Shown here: piece by piece, positions 11,246 to 21,659 of the stretch
Numbering within the stretch: the first letter of the stretch is position 1
How the letters are laid out: the number at the start of each line of letters is the position of its first letter
From: Malaya genurostris
Lineage: Eukaryota; Arthropoda; Insecta; Diptera; Culicidae
Direction of reading: 5' to 3'
Length of the DNA stretch: 64,000 bases
Assembly (NCBI RefSeq): GCF_030247185.1
Contig: NC_080571.1
Span: forward strand, 45,735,002-45,799,001
Program-made: the position numbers and the translations under genes
Notes under the pieces: generated by a model
What the model was told of the DNA's origin: nothing
What the model saw: the letters and a program-made list of their open reading frames with translations, nothing else
Databases searched by the model: none

Positions 11246-12285
11246 TATACAGAACAAATCGTGTTCCGAGGCCACCGTTCTATCGACCAGCAACCCCACC
11301 TCACTGCAACGTTTGCATCAAATGGATTCAAACGTGAAAATTTTAAATCACCCTAAAGCCCACGAGTTGATTATTTTCCGATTTGGTTCGCCCAACACCA
11401 GAGAGAATTATTTTCTATATTATTAGGAAAATATCATTAATATTGTTGATCACAAAAAAAAATCAACTTTATTAGGGCCAACAAATCGATTCCAAGGATC
11501 TGCTTTCAATATTATCTTCCAATGCAATAGGTCAATGGGAAAATTTTGCTTTGAATGAATTGCTCTTGTTGGCTCCGTCCCATTTTATATGAACCTGTGA
11601 TGACGCGAATATTTGAAGCACCGAGTCGATCTGTTTTCTGTACCGCTCCCTAACTTAAGTTCAACATAAACTGTTATGCACTGACGACTCTAAGACTAAA
11701 CGTAAAGATAATGAAAATGGTTTTATGTCCCAGCATAATACACAAATCATCCCTAAATAAAAACACTTTGATGAAACTAGTGATAATTTAGTAAACAAAA
11801 GCTCTAGTAACTGAAAGTAAGAAACGAGAAACTGCTGCAACTGTGGCCTTTTACGACATGGAAGCAGGAACCCAATGAATCTACGCTTGGCTATAGATTT
11901 TTTTTGTTAACGGATTCCACACGGCCACTACGCTGGTCCTTTTCATTCGGAGAAATATGATAAATACTATCAATCTCCTAGTGGTCTACAGCCGTTTTCC
12001 AAAGGTGACGATGCCTTGAACGTAAAAACTCTTCGGAACTGCATTTAAAACTATTCAAAATTCAAAAGTGGAAGTCACGTCGATTTTTCAAAGATGGCCT
12101 AACTGATTTTCATAAACTTAGATTCAAATGAATGGTCTTAAAGTATCATAGGTGTAGGAGTATAATTCCTACATCTAATCCTATTAATACTAGAATTGAA
12201 AGTAACTTGGTACAAGTGTTATAAAGTGTCAAATCATCGTGAAAAATGATAATTTCAAACACGTTCATCCCTTAAAATTGTTCCG
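11246..12285. other. Non-coding stretch, no recognised features
   Basis: No protein family or tandem repeat was recognised. A fragment near 12030-12200 has the 'ACTGATTTTCATAAACTTAG' type of text seen in the A/B repeat modules, so part of this interval is probably old repeat. Confidence 0.35.
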
Positions 12286-12919
12286 TTACATAGCCCAAAG
12301 CCGCTCGATAGGTCGCAACTACGGACGGTAAGGTGAATTCGTCTCTTTTGGTACAACATGGACTTTGCTTCGCTTCATATCATTCCAAAATATTTTTGGC
12401 GCAGTGACAAGATGCCAAATCGATCCAGAATAGCGAGGGAGCGTCCTGGCTGGGTAAGGATGATAACAATCGCTTCTTTAGACATTCTTTACGGTGTATT
12501 TCCTTGTTTTTTGTTCCGGTAGGGATTAAGCTTTGCCTTGTTTGACCACAGCTGCATATTGTCTGCCAAACCAAATATTCTGAAATGTTCTGAAATGCTC
12601 CTCTTCGCCGTTCCGTTCCGTATCCTTATGGTAGTATAAAAAGACAAGCCGGGAAGCTGGTTTAAGTTTTCCAGTACATCAGTTTCATCGTCCATTGTCA
12701 CCTTAGTTTCACCTTCTGGTGGTTCTTCCGATCTGTTTTTGTTCCGCTCCCAGCCTTTCTGTGGCTGTTGTCAAACGTGTATCGCAAGATTTAGGAACGT
12801 CATGGACAGTTCACGCAAGAAAAACAAAACTTTTTTGCCTGTTTTCTTACTGACAGATTCGGATTTTCATTGTGACTGAACACAATTGCTTTTCACACTT
12901 GCTCTTCTTTCGACGCCAT
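12286..12919 (-). pseudogene. Broken Tc1/mariner-type transposase (WPDLASCHY-type)
   Basis: Reading the minus strand, an ATG at 12919 starts MASKEEQV, followed by NPNLSVRKQAKKF, which resembles the N-terminal helix-turn-helix of this transposase group. After a gap comes KAGSGTK, a linker-like segment. MTMDDETDV near 12695 carries the first catalytic aspartate, and MVWQTICSCGQT near 12570 is the usual core strand. FWIDLASCHCAKNILE near 12400 carries the second aspartate (W-I-D in place of the usual W-P-D), and LRPIERLW near 12310 is the third acidic motif, followed by a stop at 12286. Several frameshifts, internal stops and an internal deletion between the linker and the DDET motif show that it is dead. 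It is a relic of a DD41D-like clade; the clade name is from memory of the motif set, not a search. Confidence 0.85.
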
Positions 12920-12929
12920 CTTCGATCAA

Positions 12930-14714
12930 AAAGTTTGTAGCATTACCAAAAATTGATCTTATTCAATGAACAGACATCAGGGGTTCCCAGATTTTTTTGC
13001 GAACAAGCCTTACTAAAGTCATCAAAAAATGCAAATACTGAACAGAAGTTATTTTGTTTTATTTTCAATAGCCGGGATTATTAGTCCATAACCAACGGTA
13101 TAAACATCATTCGAATAACAACAGAATGTCCATTCGATTTCTGTGACAGAAGGAAACCAAAACGCTTTCGGACATAATTATGGTATTACGGGCCTATCTC
13201 TCCCACCCCATTTCCGTCATCAATTTGTACCATCTGCTCACCAGTCTGAGCAGAGTCAGCAAACAATCAAATTAGCTATCGAGAACTAGCAATAAAACGA
13301 GGAGTGTAATGCGAAATGTAGCAGGCAGCAGGCAGTAGTAGCAGCAGCAAAAAGTAACACCCTAAAAGGTCCCTCTGCCAGGCCGTCGAGCAGAAAACAG
13401 TAGAAAGAATAAAGCGAAAACACCCTTAATCGCCTAATTGTATTCCTTGTTTACCTGCTTCCACGGCACAGCAGAGCCTGACTATTTATATTTCAATTAC
13501 AATTTCCCCCTTCGGCTGCCTTTCCCTTGTAGCCGGGCCGGAGGTTTTCACACCATTTGATAGCCGCGCTACTCGGCAGCAACAACAATAGCAATAACAG
13601 GAATATATTTCGTGACATTGGCGCTAAAAATTGTTAACTTTTTTGTCCTCTTCCCATTCTTTCGGCTGCATCATTGTTATTATTATCCGAGCTCGCGTGT
13701 TGTACTTCGTCGGATTCGAAACCATTATTACTTCCCTTACCTTCCCGGCCCGCGTGCCTACTCTCGTGACGCGTCACCCTCCATCCGGGCACCCCCGGTC
13801 GATCGGATCAGCAAATTTATTCACAAAAGCAAAGCAACCCCCATTAATTCGCGTGATTTTATCCTCGTCCTTCCTCGTTGGCTGAGACGAACAACAAAAA
13901 CAACATCAGGAGAAGAAAAAAATATAGCTGTTCTCCGTGTCTGTGCGCGCTGGCTGATTGTTTTTCACCCTAATTCGATTTTTTTTGCTGTTGTTACTGA
14001 CTGTGCTGTTTCTCGTTTCTTCGCGGTCCTTTCGCTCTCTCCCTCTCTCTCTCGCACACATTGTTCGCATTATTTGGTCAATAAATACATTACACACCCG
14101 AACCGAATCCCACCGAACGGTCGCCGCGTCGTCCTTCAGCAACTGAAGCAGTGTACGGCGGTTCCGGGGGGGTGCAACAACGAGAAGGGTGCTGCTATCA
14201 TTTCGTCGTCGTCGTCGTCCATCGCCGAGCAGCCGGAACGGGGTTTACGATGGATTCAGGGTTGAAAAAAATCTTAGAACAATTTCTTCCGTTGGTTGAT
14301 TTGATTGTAATTAAAAAAAAATCATGTGGAAATTTTAGAGCCACTGACCACTTGATTTTCATAAGTCACTAACGTCACTCGTGGAGACCCTCAACCCTCA
14401 ACCATCAACCCTGTACGTTAACTAGCGCCCTTTCGGATACGCACCGGTGAATTCGAAACGAGGATAAGCTTTATAAATTTTCTACCAAATATAAGCCACA
14501 CTCACGCTTCTGCTGCTGCGATCCCTATTCAATTTGTGAGCGTCATACACGCGGTCCCATCTCACCCTAATCCTTCCGAAATGTTTGCCCCGGAAAGTGA
14601 AACAAACTGCAATGCTGACGGTGGCGACGGCGGTTCCTCATCATCCCATTTAACCAAATTCCACTCATTTAGTCCTTGATAATCATATTTCACCCTCAGT
14701 CGTCGTCAACGTCG

Positions 14715-14745
<31 letters not shown>

Positions 14746-16380
14746 TCATCCTTATCGAACGTGGTTGCCGTTCGCCGGCCCCGGCGGTATCATCGGCATC
14801 ATCGGGGTTCTGTGATCCTGTGATTGTTCACCATAATCATCGCACGGAGTGTGAGTGCGCTTTTGTGTGTTTTTATTCTTCTTGCGCCGGTGTTGGATTC
14901 TTCTTCTTCTCCTTTTGCTTCTAGAGGACACGGGTTTACCGAGGGTATCGACGCTGGGTTTTGGCCTAGGGGTTGACGGCCGCACCGGGAAATTCGGCGA
15001 CGATGACGACAATAACGAAGGGGTCGCAATGAATTGATTTCGAATCGAGATGGATATTAATGGTTGTTGATTTTGTTGGATTATTACATTCAAACGGTGG
15101 CCGGATGTTAAGTGCAGCGGGTTTTTGATTGTGCTCAAATTTATGAGTTTTCAAGCTTACGCCGATTCGAGGCAAGGAAGTTGTTGACGATTATTTTGTG
15201 TTGTGTGGCGTGGTAAATCATTGTTCGAGTTTGATTGTCACTTTTCGAACGGCGAATTGTTCATCACCCTTCTGCCGTGCATTTTCTATTCGTTCATTTA
15301 ATGCTAGCAATTTGTCAAGTGATCCATAAGAACAAACATCCACCGTAGAGTGGCGCCGGCTTCTGATCCAAGCCGGTTCCTTCATTTCACTGCCAATGAG
15401 CAGTGATGTTCAGCAGTGCCATCATACTGCAGGAAACCCGATGCTATGACCTTAGTCCTCACTTCAACGTGGAAAGGGCTCGCGTACACGATTTGTAATA
15501 TTATTAGGCTGCGAAGACCGCAACGAAGCACGACCAGCTCCGATTCATCATCCTGGACATCCTCTTCTACACACACACACTCATACGCCGTGGTTTGACT
15601 TCGATCAGATTTCGCCGAATGGATTCGAAGGTCTATTGTTTCCTACGGGCCGGCGTTTGTCGTCGTGCCAGGAAAACAGCTCCGGTCGGTTGTCCTGAAT
15701 CCTTGCACTTCTATTAACGGTCTACGTGTAATGGAATAAATGAGTAGCTGCTGCTGATGTTGCTGTTGCTACTGAAAAGTCCCGCTTGGCTGAAAGGCTG
15801 AACATAAATGCCCTCCAGTGGAAGTGAAAGGCCACTGCGGTTACCTGAGCAGTGGATCAAATAGTAATGAAAGGATAACGATGCTCGTGGTGAAACCGGA
15901 CCACCTGCCTGCTCGTCGTCCCATCGCCATCGAGTTGGAATAGATATTACGGTTCAGGAGACAATTTGTTACGATATAAACTAGTGTCAGAGCAACGCCA
16001 CGCAGCAATTCATTGCTGTGAGGTTGCCCGGAGCAGTCCATCTCAGGCCTTTGGAATGTAAATTACGGTATTGACACAGCACAGGTTCATATCCTGGCGT
16101 ACGAAAAGGGTTGATAAAATGCCTAGCCACTTCGGTTTATTCGGGAAATTTGTTAAAAAGGGGTTCTGTAATTTTAGACATGACATACTCGAATACTGAT
16201 TATGTCAATTTGACACATTCACTAGCGAGTGAGGTTTCGTTTACATCGGACTTCCGGACAACTTATCCATACGTAATTCGATGAACTGTAACTTTAAAGT
16301 CAAGAATTGCAATGAATTAAGGGAAGGGTACGGACCAGTTTCTCAGCCCTTACCTCTTCCGTTTATTGAAATTCAAAATT
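12930..16380. other. Unique, GC-richer stretch, possible intronic or regulatory DNA
   Basis: No tandem array or transposon protein was recognised. The stretch holds GTC/CGT triplet runs near 14200-14220 and 14712-14745, CT-rich tracts near 14040-14060, a CA run near 15570, and CAG/CTG-type clusters near 13320-13345 and 15750. The frame at 13612-14265 is 217 codons, but its composition is low-complexity and no domain is visible. I see no splice-flanked exon. It may be part of a long groucho intron (inference). Confidence 0.45.
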
Positions 16381-16389
16381 TCAAGAGTT

Positions 16390-19300
16390 TAAAATTTAAA
16401 ATTCATGAACTCAATAATCACAGCGATCAAGAGTCTTAGAATCCACGAGCACAAGAATCCAAGAGTCCAAGAGTACAAGAGTCCAAGAGTCCAAGAGTCC
16501 AAGAGTCCAGGAGTCCAGGAGTCCAAGAGTTCTAGACTTCGAAAGTTCATGAGCTCAAGAATCCAACAATCCAGGAATCCAAAAGCCTAAGAGTCCAAGA
16601 GTTCAAAAATTCAAAAGTTCAATCTAAGATTCCTAGAACCAAGTGTCTAAGCGATCAAGAGTCTAAGTATTCAAAAGTCCAAGAGTCCAAGAAGCTCGAA
16701 AGTTCAAGGGTTCAAAAGTTCAAGAGTCTACGTGTCCAAGAGTCCAAAAGTTGAAGAGTTCAAGAAATCAAGAGTTCAAGAAATCAAGTGTTCAAGAGTT
16801 CAAGAGTTCAAGAGTTCAAAAGTTCAAGAGTTCAAGACTTCAAGAGTTCAAGAGTTCAAGAGTTCAAGAGTTAAAGAGTCCAAGAGTTCAAGAGTCCAAG
16901 AGTTCAAGAGTCCAAGAGTTCAAGAGTCCAAGAGTCCAAGAGTCTAAGAGTCCAAGAGTCCAAGAGTCCAAGAGTCCAATAGTCCAAGAGTCCAAGAGTC
17001 CAAGAGTCCAAGAGTTCAAGAGTTTAGGAGTCCGAGAGTCTAAAAGCCCACGAGTCCAAGAGTCTAAAAGCCCACGAGTCCAAGAGTCCAGGAGACCAGG
17101 AGTCTAAGAGTCCAAGAATCCAAGAATACAAGAGCTCAAGAGTCCAAGAGCCTAAGAGTCCAAGAACCCAAGAGTCCAAGAGCACAAGAGTTCAAGAGGT
17201 CAAAATTTCAAGAGTTTGAAGAACCTTAAGGTCAAGATTTCAATAGTCCAAGAGACTAAGAGTCCAAGAGTTCAAGAGTTCAAGAGTCTAAAAGTTTGAA
17301 GGTCCAAAAGTCTAGAAGTCCTTAAACCCAAGAGTTTAAGAACCCAATATTCCAGAAATCCAGTTTAAAATTCAAAGAGTCCAAGGACTCAAAGGTTCAA
17401 GAGTCCTGGAACCCAAAAGTTCAAGATTTCGAGAGTCCAAAAGTCCTGAAATTCAAGCGTCCGAGAAGCCAAGAGTTCAAGAGTTCAAGAGCCCAAGAGT
17501 TCAAGAGCCCAAGAGTTCAAGAGCCCAAGAGTTCAAGAGCCCAAGAGTTCAAGAATCCAAGAGTCCAAGAGGTCAAAATTTTAAGAGTTAAAAAAACCTT
17601 GAGGTCAAGATTTCAAAAGTCCAAGAGACTAAGAGTCCAACAGTTTAAGAGTTCAACAGTCTAAAAGCTTGAAGTTCCAAAAGTCTAGAAGTCTGAAAAC
17701 CCAAGAGTTTAAGAGCCCAATATTCCAGAAATCCAGTTTAAAATTCAAAGAGTCCAAGGACTCAAAGGTTCAAGAGTCCTGGAATCCAAAAGTTCAAGAT
17801 TTCGAGAGTCCAAAAGTCCTGGAATCCAAGCGTCCGAGAAGCCAAGAGTTCAAGAGTTCAAGAGTCCAAGAGTCCATGTGTTCAAGAGTTCAAGAGTTCA
17901 AGAGTTCAAGAGTTCAAGAGTTCAAGAATTCAAGAGTTCAAGAGTTCAAGTTTTCAAGAGTTCAAGAGTTCAAGAGTTCAAGAATCCAACAGTCCAGGAA
18001 TCCAAAAGTTTAAGAGATCAAGAATTCAAAATTTCAAGGTTTTAAGAGTCCAAGTGTCCAGGAATCCAGGAGACCAGGAGTTCAAGAATCCAAGAGTCCA
18101 AGAATCCAAGAGTCCACGAGCTCAAGAGTTCAAGAGTCCAAGAGCCCAAGAGTCCAAGAGGTCAAAATTTCAAAAGTTTGAAGAACCTTGAGGTCAAGAT
18201 TTCAATAGTCCAGGAGACTAAGAGTACAAGAGTTCAAGATTTCAAGAGTCTAAAAGTTCGAAGGTCCAAAAGTCTAGAAGTCCGAAAACCCAAAGTTTAA
18301 GAGCCCAATATTCCAGAAATCCAGTTTAAGATTCAAAGAGTCCTAGGACTCAAAGGTCCAAGACTCCTGGAACCCAAAAGTTCAAGATTTCGAGAGTCCA
18401 AAAGTCCTGGAATCCAAGCGTCCAAGAGTCCAAGTGTTCAAGAGTTCAAGAGTTCAAGAGTTCAAGAGTTCAAGAGCTCAAGAGTTCAAGAGCCCAAGAG
18501 TTCAAGAATCCAAGAGTCCAAGAGGTCAAAATTTCAAGAGTTTAAAAAAACCTTGAGGTCAAGATTTCAATAGTCCAAGAGACTAAGAGTCCAAGAGTTT
18601 AAGAGTTCAAGAGTCTAAAAGCTTGAAGTTCCAAAAGTCTAGAAGTCAAGAGTTTAAGAGCCCAATATACCAGAAATCCAGTTTAAGATTCGAAGAGTCC
18701 AAGGACTCAAAGGTTTAAGAGTCCTGGAACCCAAAAGTTCAAGATTTCAAGAGTTTAAGATTCAAAGAGTCCAAGGACTCAAAGTTGATTAGTTCAATAG
18801 TTCAAGACTTCAAAACTTCAAGAGTTCAAGAGTCCAAGAGTCCAAGAGTCCAAGAGTCCAAGAGTCCAAGAGTCCAAGAGTCCAAGAGTCCAAGAGTCCA
18901 AGAGTCCACGAGTCCAAGAGTCCAAGAGTCCAAAAGTCCAAGCGTCCAAGAGTCTAAGAGTCCAAGAATTCAAGAATACAAGAGTTCAAGAGTTCTAGAC
19001 TTCAAAAGTTCAAGAGTTCAAGAATTCAACAGTCCAGGAATCCAGAAGCCTGAGAGTCCAAGAGTTCAAAAATTCAAAAGTTCAATCTAAGATTCCTAGA
19101 GCTAAAATATTACACCAAGTATCTAAGCGATCAAGAGTCTAAGTATTCAAGAGTCCAAGAGTCCAAGAAGTTCGAAATTTCAAGGGTTCAAAAGTCCAAG
19201 AGTCCAAGAGTCAAAGAGTTCATGAGACTAAGCGTTAAAGTGGCCAACAGTTCAAGAGTCCAAGATTCCAAGAGTCTAAAAGTCTTAGAACCTAAGTGTC

Positions 19301-20500
19301 CAAGTGTCTAAGCGTCCAACAGTCCAATAACCCAAGAAAAGAGCCAAAGATTCTAGAAGTTCAAGAGTCTAAGATTCAAAGAGTCCAAGAGCTCAAGAGT
19401 CCTGGAACCCAAGAGTTCAAGATTCCAAGATTTCGAGAGTACTGACATCCAAGTGTCTGAGAGACCAAGAATTCAAGAGGTCAAAGGACCATTTAGACAA
19501 TATTTCAATTATCCAGGAGTCTAAGAATCTATGAGTCTAATAGTCCAAGAGTCCATGAAATCGAGATCAAGAGTTCAAAAGTTCAAGAGTCTAAAAGTCT
19601 GAGAGTCTAAGAATCTTAGACTCCAAGTGTTTAAGAATCCAAGAGTTCAAAAGTCCAAGATGCCAAGATTCCAAGAGTATTAGAGTTCAAAATTTAAAGA
19701 GTACAAGGGGTTATGAGGTCAAGGAGGTTATGAGGAGTCCAAAAGCCCAAGGCTTCAAGAGCTCCAGAGTTCAAGAGTTAAACAATCCAAGAGTTCAAGA
19801 GCTTAAAAGTTTAAGAGTCAAAGAGTTATCAAGACTAAGCGTTCAAAAGTCCAACAGTTCAAGAGTTTAAAAGCGTAAGAGTCTTTGAATCTAAGAGTTC
19901 AAGATACCAAAATTTAAAAAATTTTAATAGTCCAAAAGTGTAGGGGTCCAAGAGTCCACGAGTTCAAAAGTTCAAGAGTTCAACAGGTCGAAAGTCCAAG
20001 AGTTCAAAAGTCTAAGAATCAACAAATTAAACTGCCCATGATTAAAGATGTCCCTTAATCTAGAGTTTCAGAAGTCCAAAAGTCAAAGAGTCCAAGTGTC
20101 TAGATGTCGGGAAATCCAAGAATCCAAAAGTCGAAGTGTCCAAGAGTGTAAGAGTCCAAGAGTTCTAAAGTCCATAAATCCTAGAATCTGAGAGTCTAAG
20201 TGTCTAAGAGTTCAAAAGCCCAGTAGTTCAAGATTTCAATAGTCCAAGAGTCCAAGAATTCAAGAGTTCAACAGTCTAAGTATTCTAGAGTTCTAAAGTT
20301 TAAGCGTACAATAATCCAAGAGTCCAACAGTTCCATAGTTCAACAGCCCAAGTGTCATAAGCTCCCAGAGCTCAATAATCCAAGAATTCAAGGATCCAAG
20401 AGATCAAGAGTTCAAAAGTCGAAGTTTTCAAAAGTAATAGAGTCCAATACTCCAACAGATCCAAGAATTTAATAGTTCAAGAATCCAAGCGGGATTGTTG
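16390..20500. repeat. Octamer satellite, unit CCAAGAGT and variants
   Basis: Over 4 kb of degenerate 8-bp repeats (CCAAGAGT, TCAAGAGT and derivatives). Homogeneous runs lie near 16785-16870, 16900-17010, 17880-17990 and 18820-18910, and much noisier text lies between, decaying toward 20500. Frames rich in QEFKSSRV-type octapeptides stay open on the plus strand because 24 bases equal three units; these are by-products. Larger repeats are superimposed on the octamer (listed separately). Confidence 0.95.
17198..18770. repeat. Higher-order blocks of about 370 bp inside the octamer array
   Basis: A diverged block recurs four times. Its landmarks, in order, are AGGTCAAGATTTCAA, AAAGTCTAGAAGTC, CCAATATNCCAGAAATCCAG and AGTCCTGGAACCC. 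The GTCAAGATTT landmark sits at 17231, 17604, 18193 and 18558, giving spacings of 373, 589 and 365. The long spacing is filled by extra homogeneous octamers (about 17840-18010). Confidence 0.9.
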
Positions 20501-20640
20501 ATAATTCTAAAATCCTAGAGTCCAAATACAAATCAAAATCAAATTCTGAGTTTAAATCCAAGTCCGGGTGCAAGTCTAAGTTTCAATCAAATTACGACTT
20601 CAAATCCAAGTCCAAGTCCTAGAACAAGTCCAAGTCAAAA

Positions 20641-21657
20641 TCAAAGTACTAGTCCAAATCCAAGTCCAAGTCCGAATCAAATTACGAGTCCAAGTTCAAG
20701 TCGAATGCCAAGTCCAAGTCCAAGTCCAAGTCCAAGTCCAAGTCCAAGTCCAAGTCCGAGTCCGAGTCCGAGTCCGAGTCCGAGTCCGAGTCCGAGTCCG
20801 AGTCCGAGTCCGAGTCCAAGTCCGAGTTCGAGTCCGAGTCCGAGTCCAAGTCCAAGTCCAAGTCCGAGTCCGAGTCCGAGTCCGAGTCCGAGTCCGAGTC
20901 CGAGTCCGAGTCCGAGTCCGAGTCCGAGTCCGAGTCCAAGTCCAAGTCCAAGTCCAAGTCCAAGTCCAAGTCCAAGTCCAAGTCCAAGTCCAAGTCCAAG
21001 TCCAAGTCCAAGTCCAAGTCCAAGTCCAAGTCCAAGTCCAAGTCCAAGTCCAAGTCCAAGTCCAAGTCCAAGTCCAAGTCCAAGTCCAAGTCCAAGTCCA
21101 AGTCCAAGTCCAAGTCCAAGTCCAAGTCCAAGTCCAAGTCCAAGTCCAAGTCCAAGTCCAAGTCCAAGTCCAAGTCCAAGTCCAAGTCCAAGTCCAAGTC
21201 CAAGTCCAAGTCCAAGTCCAAGTCCAAGTCCAAGTCCAAGTCCAAGTCCAAGTCCAAGTCCAAGTCCAAGTCCAAGTCCAAGTCCAAGTCCAAGTCCAAG
21301 TCCAAGTCCAAGTCCAAGTCCAAGTCCAAGTCCAAGTCCAAGTCCAAGTCCAAGTCCAAGTCCAAGTCCAAGTCCAAGTCCAAGTCCAAGTCCAAGTCCA
21401 AGTCCAAGTCCAAGTCCAAGTCCAAGTCCAAGTCCAAGTCCAAGTCCAAGTCCAAGTCCAAGTCCAAGTCCAAGTCCAAGTCCAAGTCCAAGTCCAAGTC
21501 CAAGTCCAAGTCCAAGTCCAAGTCCAAGTCCAAGTCCAAGTCCAAGTCCAAGTCTAAGTCCAAGTCCAAGTCCAAGTCCAAGTCCGAGTCCGAGTCCGAG
21601 TCCGAGTCCGAGTCCGAGTTCGAGTCCGAGTCCAAGTCCAAGTCCAAGTCCAAGTCG
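20641..21657. repeat. Hexamer array, unit CCAAGT, about 1 kb
   Basis: An almost uninterrupted array of CCAAGT with blocks of the variant CCGAGT near both edges (about 20755-20935 and 21583-21640) and a uniform CCAAGT core (about 20936-21580). Both strands are open in one frame (Ser-Pro on plus, Asp-Leu on minus) purely because of the period. The left edge (20520-20640) grades into the octamer array through degenerate AAATCCAAGTC text. Confidence 0.97.
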
Positions 21658-21659
21658 TT

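Noticed and set aside
13612..14265. 217-codon plus-strand frame as a gene
   Set aside because: Low-complexity composition, overlaps open frames on both strands, no domain, no splice or promoter evidence.
16405..19090. QEFKSSRV-repeat frames as coiled-coil proteins
   Set aside because: Direct consequence of the 8-bp unit; frames break wherever the array decays.
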